Notes under the pieces: model-generated
What the model was told of the DNA's origin: nothing
Databases searched by the model: none
Seen by the model: the letters and a program-made list of their open reading frames with translations, nothing else
Shown: in pieces, positions 9,125-17,035 of the stretch
Position numbering within the stretch: position 1 is the first letter of the stretch
Layout of the letters: each line of letters begins with the position of its first letter
Origin: an uncultured Sutterella sp.
GTDB taxonomy: Bacteria; Pseudomonadota; Gammaproteobacteria; Burkholderiales; Burkholderiaceae_F
Direction of reading: 5' to 3'
Assembly: GCA_900542195.1 (NCBI GenBank)
Contig: UQNA01000014.1
Span: 1 to 46,621 of the forward strand
DNA length: 46,621 bases
Position numbers and translations under genes: made by a program

Positions 9125-10552
9125 CTAAACTTTTCGATAGGACTTATATTTTTCAAAAAGCCTTTCCATATTGTCAGGATTAGTGAGATTGGAAACATCA
9201 AAAAGCTCGTTAATGATTTCCTCAGGCAGTATGTTTAGCTCTTTTGCTGCTTCCCGACAGGAAATGTTTTTTTCTAGTGCCAAATGGGCAACCTTGCCTC
9301 CCACCTCATAGCCGAAAATTGTACTTATCATAGTCGAGTTAGAAACCGAACTTTCCGCCATCCTTCTGCAAAATTCTTTATTAGGAACAATTGATGGAAG
9401 AACTTTCTCTACCAAAATATTCATAGCCGCCACTAACTGTTCCGAACTGTCAATTATCGAACGCAATGGAATGCTTGAGCATGCGCCCAAATCCAGCCAA
9501 CCGTTTTTCAAGCCGTAGAGGACACCGGAATTATTCGCAGCGACATGGTTGCAAGCGGCGATTACTGATTCTAAAGAATTTGAAGCATAGCGTTGGGGAT
9601 ATAGCGGGGTTCGACAGTTCTTATCTGTTTTAAAGCTAATCTCACATAATCCTGACTCTGGACCGCTAGACATTAATCTCAAGTCTCTAGCTAGCTTCCA
9701 AACCTGGGCACTTAACGCAACAATTATCCCGTGACAAGCGATCAAATCGTCAATCGCCATCATCCCGTCAACTAAATCGTCATAACTTTCTATTTTTCTG
9801 CCTAAGACATCTGAAAGATGTTTGTTCACTTTTGCACGAAAGCCAGGTAAGCACCCCATTCCTGTCCCTACAGCGGTTCCACCCAAACAAGAATGATTAC
9901 AGTTGTGAAGTTCCTGCGTAAGCCTTTGTTTAGATCTTTTCATTCCTTGAGCAAAGGCATTTAATTGTTGGCCCAGCGTAATGGGCACAGCATCCTGAAT
10001 ACCGGTTCTGCCCATCTTGATTACATCGGCAAACTCCCTACCACTGCTCTCCAGCTCCTGTATCAATGAATCAAGGCTCTTTAAAATTCGAGATACCTGT
10101 TCCCACATTACTATCTTTTTTGCTGTAGGAATGACATCGTTACTCGACTGCGCCATATTTACATGAGTACTTGGATGAACTCCTCCTTCAGTTTTGAAGC
10201 CGCTTAAAATTTCATTTGCTCTGTGTGCGATTATCTCGTTAATGCCCGCATTTAAAGGAGTCCCTGAGCCACGATAAATATTGACCGGAAAATCCATCGA
10301 GAACTTTTTCTCAAGGATTTCTCTAGCTGCTTGCTCTATAGCTTCTGCCCTTCTTTTATCCAGCGCGCCAATTTCCAAATTTGTCCTTGCACAGGCAATT
10401 TTTATTTTTGTTACTGCCTCAATAAAAGCCGGATAATCTTCTAACAGCAACGGACTAATATCAAAAGCAATGTGGTTTCTTTCCGTCTGAATCCCGTAAT
10501 ACACTTCATCCGGAACTTCTAAGAAGCCAAGAGCGTCATGTTCTTTTCTCAT
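9125..10552 (-). CDS. Aspartase/fumarase-superfamily lyase subunit beta1, SS-loop lost
   Basis: The product is 475 residues, full length for the family. N-terminal motifs are intact: YYGIQTER, GSGT at 95-98, HVN at 130-132, QSSND at 135-139 and GRTGIQDAVP at 181-190. The catalytic SS-loop, GSSIMPGKVNP in the close paralogue beta3, is missing: the equivalent stretch (308-323) reads KTDKNCRTPLYPQRYA. Ser315 of beta3 becomes Thr, Lys320 becomes Gln and Asn322 becomes Tyr. Flanking sequence aligns nearly without gaps, so a frameshift is not the cause. The gene starts 3 bases after the alpha1 stop and its ribosome site AAGGAT lies in the end of alpha1, so the two are translationally coupled. Alone it should not be an active lyase; I infer that alpha1 supplies the SS-loop in a mixed tetramer. 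The closest sequence here is beta3. Confidence 0.9.
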   Translation of the reverse strand: MRKEHDALGFLEVPDEVYYGIQTERNHIAFDISPLLLEDYPAFIEAVTKIKIACARTNLEIGALDKRRAEAIEQAAREILEKKFSMDFPVNIYRGSGTPLNAGINEIIAHRANEILSGFKTEGGVHPSTHVNMAQSSNDVIPTAKKIVMWEQVSRILKSLDSLIQELESSGREFADVIKMGRTGIQDAVPITLGQQLNAFAQGMKRSKQRLTQELHNCNHSCLGGTAVGTGMGCLPGFRAKVNKHLSDVLGRKIESYDDLVDGMMAIDDLIACHGIIVALSAQVWKLARDLRLMSSGPESGLCEISFKTDKNCRTPLYPQRYASNSLESVIAACNHVAANNSGVLYGLKNGWLDLGACSSIPLRSIIDSSEQLVAAMNILVEKVLPSIVPNKEFCRRMAESSVSNSTMISTIFGYEVGGKVAHLALEKNISCREAAKELNILPEEIINELFDVSNLTNPDNMERLFEKYKSYRKV

Positions 10553-10555
10553 GTT

Positions 10556-11890
10556 TTAATCCTTATAACCGTTGTCTGCTAGAAATGCTTTCACTTCTTG
10601 TGGATTTTTGAACTTTTCCAGCCCTAATATTGTCGAGACATTGTCAGAGTTAGCAAAACCAAGTTCTATAAGTGCATCAGAAACAGAAACCTTCTTATCA
10701 AGACAATACTCAACCACTTGAGAGGCAGTTTTGTTTCCAAAAATGTGTTTAACGAGAGCTATTAAAGAAGCAGAGTTCTTTAAATGTTCACTATTTTCAA
10801 AAGGTTTTAGAGAAATTCCTTGAACACACTTTTCAACAAATTTGGCTGATCCGCGCCCTATTACCTCTATTATTTCTAAAGCATCAAAAAATACGGGATT
10901 ATTAGTTGGCTCCAAATCAATATCTTCTTCTATATAAGAAAAACAGGCCATTTGATCTACTGACATTGTTTGGTGAAATACCTGCAGCATCAGTTCTGGC
11001 ATACTTGGATTAATTTTTCCGGGCATAATCGTGGAACCCGGAGCGATGGCCGGAAGAGAAAGTTCAGAGATGCCACATCTTGGACCGGAAGAATACAAAT
11101 ATAGGTCATTGCTTATCCGAGCTATATTTATAGCCAACAACCGCATAAAACTCAATAGTCGGACAAACTTATCGCTTCCCTCGATCGAGGCTATGTAATA
11201 AGTATTTGGCTGATCCGAGAAGTCAATTTTAGGTTTTCTTAATTCGAAGTGACTATCCCTTCTGAGATAATCAATTGCCAGCGAAGAGAACCCCGGAACA
11301 CAAACCGCAAACTGATCAATGGGTGTCACCCCTAGATTAACCTCAAGAAAGACTTCTCTAACATTATTTATTTCTTCAAATGCTTTTTGTATTGAAAGTG
11401 CCATTGCTCCGAAGACGCCTCCCCATGTAACAGGCAAAGACTCCTGCATATGAGATCGTCCAATATGAAGCGTGTCTTGGAACTCAATAGATTTCTCTCT
11501 CAGTGCCCTTATAAGTGTTTCAACACCACTCATATGGACATCAAGATATCTTAAAATCGTCAAGTTCTGGGCAGTCTGGAGCACATCATTAGCGATCTGG
11601 TTTTTGTTAACCAAGTCAACCTGAACTCCAGTTTCGGCTGAAATAAAGGAATTAAATAAAAAATTAAAGTCCACTCCGTCTATGCACCAGGCCTGAGTCT
11701 CAAAAATTTTTGATTGAGGATTCTCTTTGAGTTTGTCACAGCAGGATATGATTTTCCCAGCTGCTTCTTCCGCAATACAACCTAAATCCTTATTCGCCTT
11801 AGCTGCGGCTTTTTTGATTTCGGCATAACTTTGAATAAAAAGAGGATAACTATTCAAAGAACGTTTTGAAAAAAGAATGCTATTCATCAT
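10556..11890 (-). CDS. Aspartase/fumarase-superfamily lyase subunit alpha1, N-terminal site lost
   Basis: The product is 444 residues, about 40 shorter than alpha3. It keeps the SS-loop at 285-295 (GSTIMPGKINP, with Lys292 and Asn294), but the second Ser is Thr. The N-terminal motifs are gone: the GTxxNMNxNEV region reads AWCIDGVDFNFLFN, and HVNMCQSSND is replaced by VDLVNKNQIAND. The conserved first 20-25 residues with the YxGIQT element are absent, and no trace of them lies in other frames upstream. The GRTxxQDAVP motif is GRSHMQESLP at 144-153. Its C-terminal half resembles alpha3 (GKINP, SMPEL). It follows the ArgH-like gene by 61 bases and precedes beta1 by 3 bases. I infer a partner role for beta1; independent catalysis looks unlikely. 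Confidence 0.88.
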   Translation of the reverse strand: MMNSILFSKRSLNSYPLFIQSYAEIKKAAAKANKDLGCIAEEAAGKIISCCDKLKENPQSKIFETQAWCIDGVDFNFLFNSFISAETGVQVDLVNKNQIANDVLQTAQNLTILRYLDVHMSGVETLIRALREKSIEFQDTLHIGRSHMQESLPVTWGGVFGAMALSIQKAFEEINNVREVFLEVNLGVTPIDQFAVCVPGFSSLAIDYLRRDSHFELRKPKIDFSDQPNTYYIASIEGSDKFVRLLSFMRLLAINIARISNDLYLYSSGPRCGISELSLPAIAPGSTIMPGKINPSMPELMLQVFHQTMSVDQMACFSYIEEDIDLEPTNNPVFFDALEIIEVIGRGSAKFVEKCVQGISLKPFENSEHLKNSASLIALVKHIFGNKTASQVVEYCLDKKVSVSDALIELGFANSDNVSTILGLEKFKNPQEVKAFLADNGYKD

Positions 11891-11951
11891 AATAGTCAGA
11901 TAGGAAGGTGAACTTCGAAGAATGGTTTTCTATCAACACATAAGGCTAGTT

Positions 11952-13463
11952 CTATGCCTCCTCAAGTTCCTTCACGGAAGCCCTCAGATTAAGCGCTGCA
12001 TTTTCAATTTGAACTACTCGATCCGCCAATATCTTTTCATCTTTTTCAATTTGATCCTCAATAAGGTCAAGCTGGCGTTTTACTTCAGCCATAGCTGTAC
12101 CGCCTAAACATTTTTTGGCTTCGGCGATTCTTGTTGGATCAAGTGCCTCCTTGATTAACTCATCAGTTAACTTGGTTTCGAATCCAAAATGTTCTTTTGC
12201 AATCTTATTAACCAAAGCGCGGTCGATCTTAGAACTATCCAAACCTTCTTCACAAAGTTGCCCGACAACTCCGGCTACAACATGATGAGCTTCTCGGAAT
12301 GGAATTCCATCATAGCGAACTAAGTAATTGGCCAACTCAGTGACCGTACAGAAATTCTTAAGAGCCTTATCGCGCATCTTATCTTTCTTCACGGCAAGCG
12401 TACCGATTGTAATATTTGCCAAAGTAAAGTCGATTTCCATGTCATGCATGGCTTCATGCAGATATCGGGTGGATTCAACACTTGTGTCTTTGCAGTGGGA
12501 GTAAATGATATTCTTCATGCAGGAATAAATACCGACCACAAACCCTTCCATATGACCTGCTAATCCTTTCATATGTTCTAGAGTAAATGGATTCTTCTTC
12601 TGAGGCATGATAGAAGAGCATACAGCGCAAGAATCATCCACTTCGATATATCCATATTCCGGTGTTGACCAAATATAAAGGTCAAAAGCTAATCGGCTCA
12701 TTGTATCGCTTGCCATTGCCAGCGTCATGACAGTTTCTAAAGCATAATCACGGGACGCAACGCAATCGATTGAGTTTTGGATTGGTCCGTTAAATCCCAA
12801 AAGCTTAGCCGTATACTTTCTATCGATGTCGTAAGAAGTAGACCCCATTGATCCGCCGCCCAATGGACAGAGATTCAAAGATTCCCACACATTTGCATAG
12901 CGTTGATAATCCCTCGAGAGACCCGAAAGGACCCCAGAAAGGTAATGAGCAAAAGAAACTGGCTCAGACGGCTGCATATGGGTGTAACCGGAAAAAACTG
13001 CATCATAATTTTGTCTAGCAAGAGCCAATATTGTTTTCCGCATCTTATTAAATAAGGCAACAAGCTGAAGGTAATACTTTCTAGTATCCATTCGTATTAC
13101 CGTTGCTCCTAAGTCATTGCGGGAACGAGCTGTATGCTGTTGTCCTCCGACTTCCATTCCAACCATTTTGATAAGTCGACCCTCGAGGTTGGTATACAAA
13201 TCTTCAATATTCTCGCTAAAGTCAGGAAGGACTCTATCTTTTTGAATTTCATCAGTTGCTTTCAATATTTTTTGAGCAACTGCTTTTTCAATGATCCCTT
13301 GTTTACACAGCATAAGCACATGCGCACGATTGATATCCAGCATCGTGTCATAAGATTGTTCAAAATCTGCTCTGGCAATTGGATCGTTAATGTATTTAAT
13401 GATCTCCTGAGCCAATGGCTTGGAGATTTTTCCTCTGGAAAAATCAGGTTTCTTTTGAGACAT
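11952..13463 (-). CDS. Argininosuccinate lyase-like C-N lyase (copy 1)
   Basis: The product is 503 residues; true ArgH proteins are about 460. It has the family signatures: HTARSRNDL near 110-118 (usual H-GRSRNDQ), GYTHMQPSEP near 159-168 (usual GYTHLQ-AQP) and CSSIMPQKKNP near 283-293 with the catalytic Ser. Changes of Gly to Ala, Gln to Leu and AQP to SEP are shared with copy 2 at 44364-45872, so both belong to one divergent branch. The family cleaves a fumarate moiety from a nitrogen atom. Being first in an operon with alpha1/beta1, next to a LysR gene and away from arginine genes, it likely releases fumarate from an N-succinyl type compound other than argininosuccinate. The ATG at 13463 is preceded by AAGGAG. 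Confidence 0.88.
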   Translation of the reverse strand: MSQKKPDFSRGKISKPLAQEIIKYINDPIARADFEQSYDTMLDINRAHVLMLCKQGIIEKAVAQKILKATDEIQKDRVLPDFSENIEDLYTNLEGRLIKMVGMEVGGQQHTARSRNDLGATVIRMDTRKYYLQLVALFNKMRKTILALARQNYDAVFSGYTHMQPSEPVSFAHYLSGVLSGLSRDYQRYANVWESLNLCPLGGGSMGSTSYDIDRKYTAKLLGFNGPIQNSIDCVASRDYALETVMTLAMASDTMSRLAFDLYIWSTPEYGYIEVDDSCAVCSSIMPQKKNPFTLEHMKGLAGHMEGFVVGIYSCMKNIIYSHCKDTSVESTRYLHEAMHDMEIDFTLANITIGTLAVKKDKMRDKALKNFCTVTELANYLVRYDGIPFREAHHVVAGVVGQLCEEGLDSSKIDRALVNKIAKEHFGFETKLTDELIKEALDPTRIAEAKKCLGGTAMAEVKRQLDLIEDQIEKDEKILADRVVQIENAALNLRASVKELEEA

Positions 13464-13494
13464 TTTTTTTCTCCTTGGTCAAAATCAATGAATA

Positions 13495-13516
13495 TTCTTG
13501 TTAATCAAATCAAGAA
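13495..13516. promoter_or_regulatory. Candidate LysR operator in the argH-like/lysR divergent promoter
   Basis: TTCTTG and CAAGAA form an inverted repeat with a 10-base spacer, 32 bases upstream of the ArgH-like start codon and 86 bases before the divergent LysR start. Size and place suit a LysR dimer site. The assignment is by position and symmetry only. Confidence 0.45.
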
Positions 13517-13601
13517 CTCCTGAGTATTAATTTTTCACAATTGCGACAAAACGTCTAAAAATATTCATAATAAGCATAATAATTTTGCCTCAGAGAAAAA
13601 T

Positions 13602-14621
13602 ATGCCTGCGTCCCAATCTCCTCGCTCTTTTTTTGTCTCAGAAGCGGTGGAACTGCTGTTCCAGATCCATAGAACTCAATCTTTTACGGAGGCAGCTCAG
13701 AACTTAGGAGTATCCCAATCAGTAGCCTCGAGAAAACTTGTGGCCTTTGAAAATGCTTTAAAAACAACATTGGTTGACCGTTCCACCAGACCGGTGAATC
13801 TAACAGCAGACGGTAAAGAAGTTTTGGAGACCTGTAGACCTTTTCTTAATTCTGTTCCGGAGCTAATCGAATCATTAAGAACAAAGAACCACTTGAGGAT
13901 TGACTTGAGAATCGGAGTTCTCGATAGTTTTACTCGCAATATAACAAGTTCGCTGATCTCAACAATAAATAAACAAATAACACATTGCACAATTCTTTCT
14001 GGAACAAGCGATCATCTATATAGTCGTTTTTTAAAAGATGAAATCGATATCTTTATTTCATCTGATCCAAGTATTGAGCTAAAAGACATGAGAAAAAAGT
14101 TTTTCTATGGAGAACCGTCTCTTTTAGTTCTACCTAGTTCTTTTCCCATAGAAAATCAAAGTTTGACCTGGTCCAACTTAAGACTATGCGGTTTGCCTTA
14201 CATTGGTTTAAGTAAAGCCACAGGTGGAGGAAAACTTTTCCAAAACTTTTTGGCCGCCCATGACATTCCAATCATGCAAAAATTCAATGTCGACAACAAC
14301 TCAGTTCTCCTAGAAATGGTTGATGCGGGCCTGGGATGGACAATCTCGCGCCCCTCCGGAGTGCTTCAACATGTAAAGTACTTACCAAACATACAATTAA
14401 GAGCAATGCCTGCACCAACCCTATCGAGAGAAGTATTTTTAGTTTCAAGAAACTCTGTTCCTTTTAGCCTCTTTCAGACAATATTCGAGGCCTTAACCAC
14501 AATTACCCAGAAAAAATTAGCCAAGGAAACTATTGAAATTGCTCCTTGGCTAAAGGAAGAAATTTTTACAGTGGATCTAGATAACGAAAAAAAGATTCCT
14601 TTCAGTTCTGTTTCTGATTAG
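13602..14621 (+). CDS. LysR-family transcriptional regulator (lyase cassette 1)
   Basis: The product is 339 residues. A winged helix-turn-helix occupies about 13-72 (SFTEAAQNLGVSQSVASRKL). A LysR substrate-binding domain follows with the subfamily marks SGTSDHLYSRFLKDEIDIFISSD, the LCGLPYI element and TGGGKLFQNF; the same marks occur in the other three LysR proteins of the window. It has an extra C-terminal tail after about residue 300. It is divergent from the ArgH-like/alpha1/beta1 operon with 138 bases between starts, the usual layout for a LysR activator sensing the pathway substrate. The alpha/beta hydrolase-like gene begins one base after its stop. Confidence 0.92.
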   Translation: MPASQSPRSFFVSEAVELLFQIHRTQSFTEAAQNLGVSQSVASRKLVAFENALKTTLVDRSTRPVNLTADGKEVLETCRPFLNSVPELIESLRTKNHLRIDLRIGVLDSFTRNITSSLISTINKQITHCTILSGTSDHLYSRFLKDEIDIFISSDPSIELKDMRKKFFYGEPSLLVLPSSFPIENQSLTWSNLRLCGLPYIGLSKATGGGKLFQNFLAAHDIPIMQKFNVDNNSVLLEMVDAGLGWTISRPSGVLQHVKYLPNIQLRAMPAPTLSREVFLVSRNSVPFSLFQTIFEALTTITQKKLAKETIEIAPWLKEEIFTVDLDNEKKIPFSSVSD

Positions 14622-14622
14622 C

Positions 14623-15402
14623 ATGAAAAGCTTAACTTTTATACAACGTTTATCCCAAGGTTTATTTTTCGAGCCTGATGAACGGAGCTATTGGCGTCCG
14701 GATATTTTAGGTTATCATTTTGAGGAAGCAAGTCAAACTACAATTGTCGGGCATCCTCCCACAAACTTTCTCATAATTAAGCCGTCAAAAGAGGAGATAG
14801 GAACCGTTATTTATACAACAGACGGATCTAAGAATATGTCAGCTCATTTGCCAGAGGTTTTATGGCTTTGCGATCTTGGCCTGAAGGTTATTCTTTACGA
14901 CATTCCAGGTTTTGGGAAATATGAGGGAGACTTAAATTTAGAGATCTTCATGGAACTTTCTAAAAAAGCCATTGACTACGCCTCTCAGAATTTTGTCTTC
15001 TCCCCACTCATTCTCTACGGTAACTTTATTGGATCCCTACCCACACTGTCCGTTGCCCCTCAGTTGAAAAAAGCTCCAAACCTAGTGATCGTCGGAAATT
15101 GCTTTTATGAATTTAGGACTTATCTGATATCAAGATATGGCCCTGGTATCGGACATGCCATAAGTTCTTTTATTCCCAGAATGATTGAACCTTCTGCATT
15201 TTTAAGCCAAACTTGTTTGCCAACTGTTGTGTTGTTCAGCGATAGAGAGAGAATTCAACCCTCGGAATACAAGAAAATCTCTCAAATAAAAAATTCAAAG
15301 TTAAGTTTTATAGACCTTTCCAATGAATCATCCATCTTAGGAAATCCTACTATTCAATCCAAACTTGCAAATACGATTTTGAACTCAGTTCTTGAGGCCT
15401 AA
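14623..15402 (+). CDS. Alpha/beta-hydrolase-fold protein with missing nucleophile
   Basis: The product is 259 residues. VILYDIPGFGKYEGDL at about 89-104 resembles the strand-4/oxyanion region of alpha/beta hydrolases. The nucleophile elbow, normally GxSxG, reads GNFIG at 133-137, with Phe at the Ser position. A later VVLFSDRERI segment stands where the acid-bearing strand is expected, and no obvious catalytic His follows. No signal peptide is present. It starts one base after the stop of the LysR gene and is surely coupled to it. It is probably a non-catalytic hydrolase-fold protein, perhaps a ligand-binding partner of the regulator (inference). Other readings of its function are open. Confidence 0.75.
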   Translation: MKSLTFIQRLSQGLFFEPDERSYWRPDILGYHFEEASQTTIVGHPPTNFLIIKPSKEEIGTVIYTTDGSKNMSAHLPEVLWLCDLGLKVILYDIPGFGKYEGDLNLEIFMELSKKAIDYASQNFVFSPLILYGNFIGSLPTLSVAPQLKKAPNLVIVGNCFYEFRTYLISRYGPGIGHAISSFIPRMIEPSAFLSQTCLPTVVLFSDRERIQPSEYKKISQIKNSKLSFIDLSNESSILGNPTIQSKLANTILNSVLEA

Positions 15403-15428
15403 AAAAATCATAAGGATAAGAAAATTTT

Positions 15429-15459
15429 AGGGACCCGGGTTCCGATCTCCCAGGTCCCT
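15429..15459. terminator. Bidirectional terminator between convergent genes
   Basis: AGGGACCCGGG and CCCAGGTCCCT form an 11-base stem with one mismatch and a 9-base loop, with T-rich sequence on both sides. It lies between the hydrolase-like gene and the dcu1 gene, which converge here. Confidence 0.8.
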
Positions 15460-15486
15460 TCTCATACTTTTAAATTTTTCTAAAAA

Positions 15487-16797
15487 CTAGAGGAGGATTC
15501 TTGAAAAAGCAAATGCAATTAAGGTTGCCGAAGTAGTAGCTACCAGCATTGGAACCATGAAGGAATGATTTAATACATAGTTTCCAATCTTAATAGTTCC
15601 GGATTGGTCAAACTGCATTGTTGAAATAACAGGGCCGCTGGCTGGGAAAAAAGAGGTTCCGTTAACACTTGGGTATAAACCGACCAAGGTTGCAGGAGTT
15701 AAACCAAGCGCAATCCCAATTGGCATAATTGCTCTAACTGTTGCTGCCTGAGAAGCCAAGAAGGAAGAAGCAAAGAAACAAATCACCGCAAAAAGAATCG
15801 GGTAATTTTGGAGGTACTGTCCCATAGAAGCAATCCAGGCGGCTTTATGGGCGGAAATGAATGTATCAGCCATCCATGCAAGTCCAAAAATAACAATGAT
15901 TGCGGAAATCCCTGCTCTAAGGACAGAGGATTCTAAAGCTTTTTTCATCTGAGGTCTGCAGATAATCAGAATAAGAAAAGCGGCTGCCAACATAGACATT
16001 TGTAAGAAAACGCCCATTCCAATAGGTTTTCCGGTACTTGGAGTTCGCATCTCAGGGAAAAATCCAGCCACAACGGCGAAAACAACTCCAAGAACGAAAA
16101 TGATGGCAGACCATGCAGCTGTCTTAGGCAATTCTTTATGTTCGATCGGTTTCGGAGGAAGGACTAATCCATCTTTGACGCGTTGAAGATACTCTGGATC
16201 GTTATCCAACTCTTTTCCGTAAAAAGACATAACGCAAGAGGTGATAAGGACAGCAATCAAAGTAGAAGGGACCGTCACCATCATAATTTGACCCAAGGTC
16301 ATATTAGACCCGCTTGAGCCAAGTAATCCAAGCAATGCTGCTGTGCACGCTGCCACGGGAGAAGCTACCAATGACTGTTGTGCGGCAATGGCAGAGACAG
16401 TCATAGAGCGCTCTGGACGAACTCTTGAAGAATAAGAAACTTCATAAATAACCGGTTGCAAGGCCTGAACAATGTTAGCTGTACCGGCCAAGAAAGAGAA
16501 AAACCAGGTTACTAATGGAGCAATAAATACTATTCTTTTTGGATTTGCACGAATGATTCGTTCAGCAATTCGCACCATACAGTCAATTCCACCTGCTGCT
16601 TGCATCGCAGAAGCTGCAATAACGACTGCCAAAATAATGAGAATTACATCAACCGGTGCTCCTGTGGGTCTTAACCCAAAAACCTGATTTAAGATCATCA
16701 AACCGCCGCCACCGCATATTCCTAGTCCTATGCTTCCGAATCTGACGCCGATAATAACTGCACCGAGTACAACGACTGCTTGTAAAAAGACATCCAT
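15487..16797 (-). CDS. Anaerobic C4-dicarboxylate transporter, DcuA/DcuB family (dcu1)
   Basis: The product is 436 residues, the family's usual length, with about 10-12 hydrophobic segments. Sequence marks of DcuA/B are clear: GLRPTGAPVDVILIILAVV near 41-59, AERIIRANPKRIVFIAPLVT near 77-96, the RPERSM-SAIAAQQSLVASPVAA segment near 126-148 and FDQSGTIKIGNYVLNHSF near 394-411. Dcu carriers in the inner membrane exchange fumarate, malate or aspartate for succinate under anaerobic growth. The gene is a single transcription unit with AAGGAG before its ATG, between two lyase blocks, and it probably feeds them. A palindrome at 16869-16887 may control it. Confidence 0.92.
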   Translation of the reverse strand: MDVFLQAVVVLGAVIIGVRFGSIGLGICGGGGLMILNQVFGLRPTGAPVDVILIILAVVIAASAMQAAGGIDCMVRIAERIIRANPKRIVFIAPLVTWFFSFLAGTANIVQALQPVIYEVSYSSRVRPERSMTVSAIAAQQSLVASPVAACTAALLGLLGSSGSNMTLGQIMMVTVPSTLIAVLITSCVMSFYGKELDNDPEYLQRVKDGLVLPPKPIEHKELPKTAAWSAIIFVLGVVFAVVAGFFPEMRTPSTGKPIGMGVFLQMSMLAAAFLILIICRPQMKKALESSVLRAGISAIIVIFGLAWMADTFISAHKAAWIASMGQYLQNYPILFAVICFFASSFLASQAATVRAIMPIGIALGLTPATLVGLYPSVNGTSFFPASGPVISTMQFDQSGTIKIGNYVLNHSFMVPMLVATTSATLIAFAFSRILL

Positions 16798-16868
16798 AAT
16801 TATTCTCCTTGGGAGGTTTAAATTTTTTGTTTTTTTATCTTCTTGCTAACAGGCAGGATTGTCATCTT

Positions 16869-16887
16869 AGTTGCTCAGGCTGCAACT
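16869..16887. promoter_or_regulatory. Palindrome upstream of dcu1
   Basis: AGTTGC and GCAACT are separated by 7 bases and centred about 80 bases upstream of the dcu1 start codon. This is a plausible LysR-type or other dimeric regulator site. No direct evidence identifies the protein. Confidence 0.4.
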
Positions 16888-17035
16888 TAAATATGCAAAA
16901 ACTTCTTAAATGAATAAAAAAAAAGCTACAACCCCTTTGTACTTATAGAGTATTAATTGTTATTGCCAGTGCAAATTTAGGCATTCTTTTAATACAGCCA
17001 AAAGATAAAAGACAGTGCTGTAACCGAAGGTAATA

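Noticed and set aside
9610..9660. Loss of the SS-loop in beta1 as a compensated frameshift
   Set aside because: Translation of the other two frames over this stretch does not recover GSSIMPGK, and flanking codons align with beta3 at the same numbering. The change is by substitution plus a one-residue insertion.
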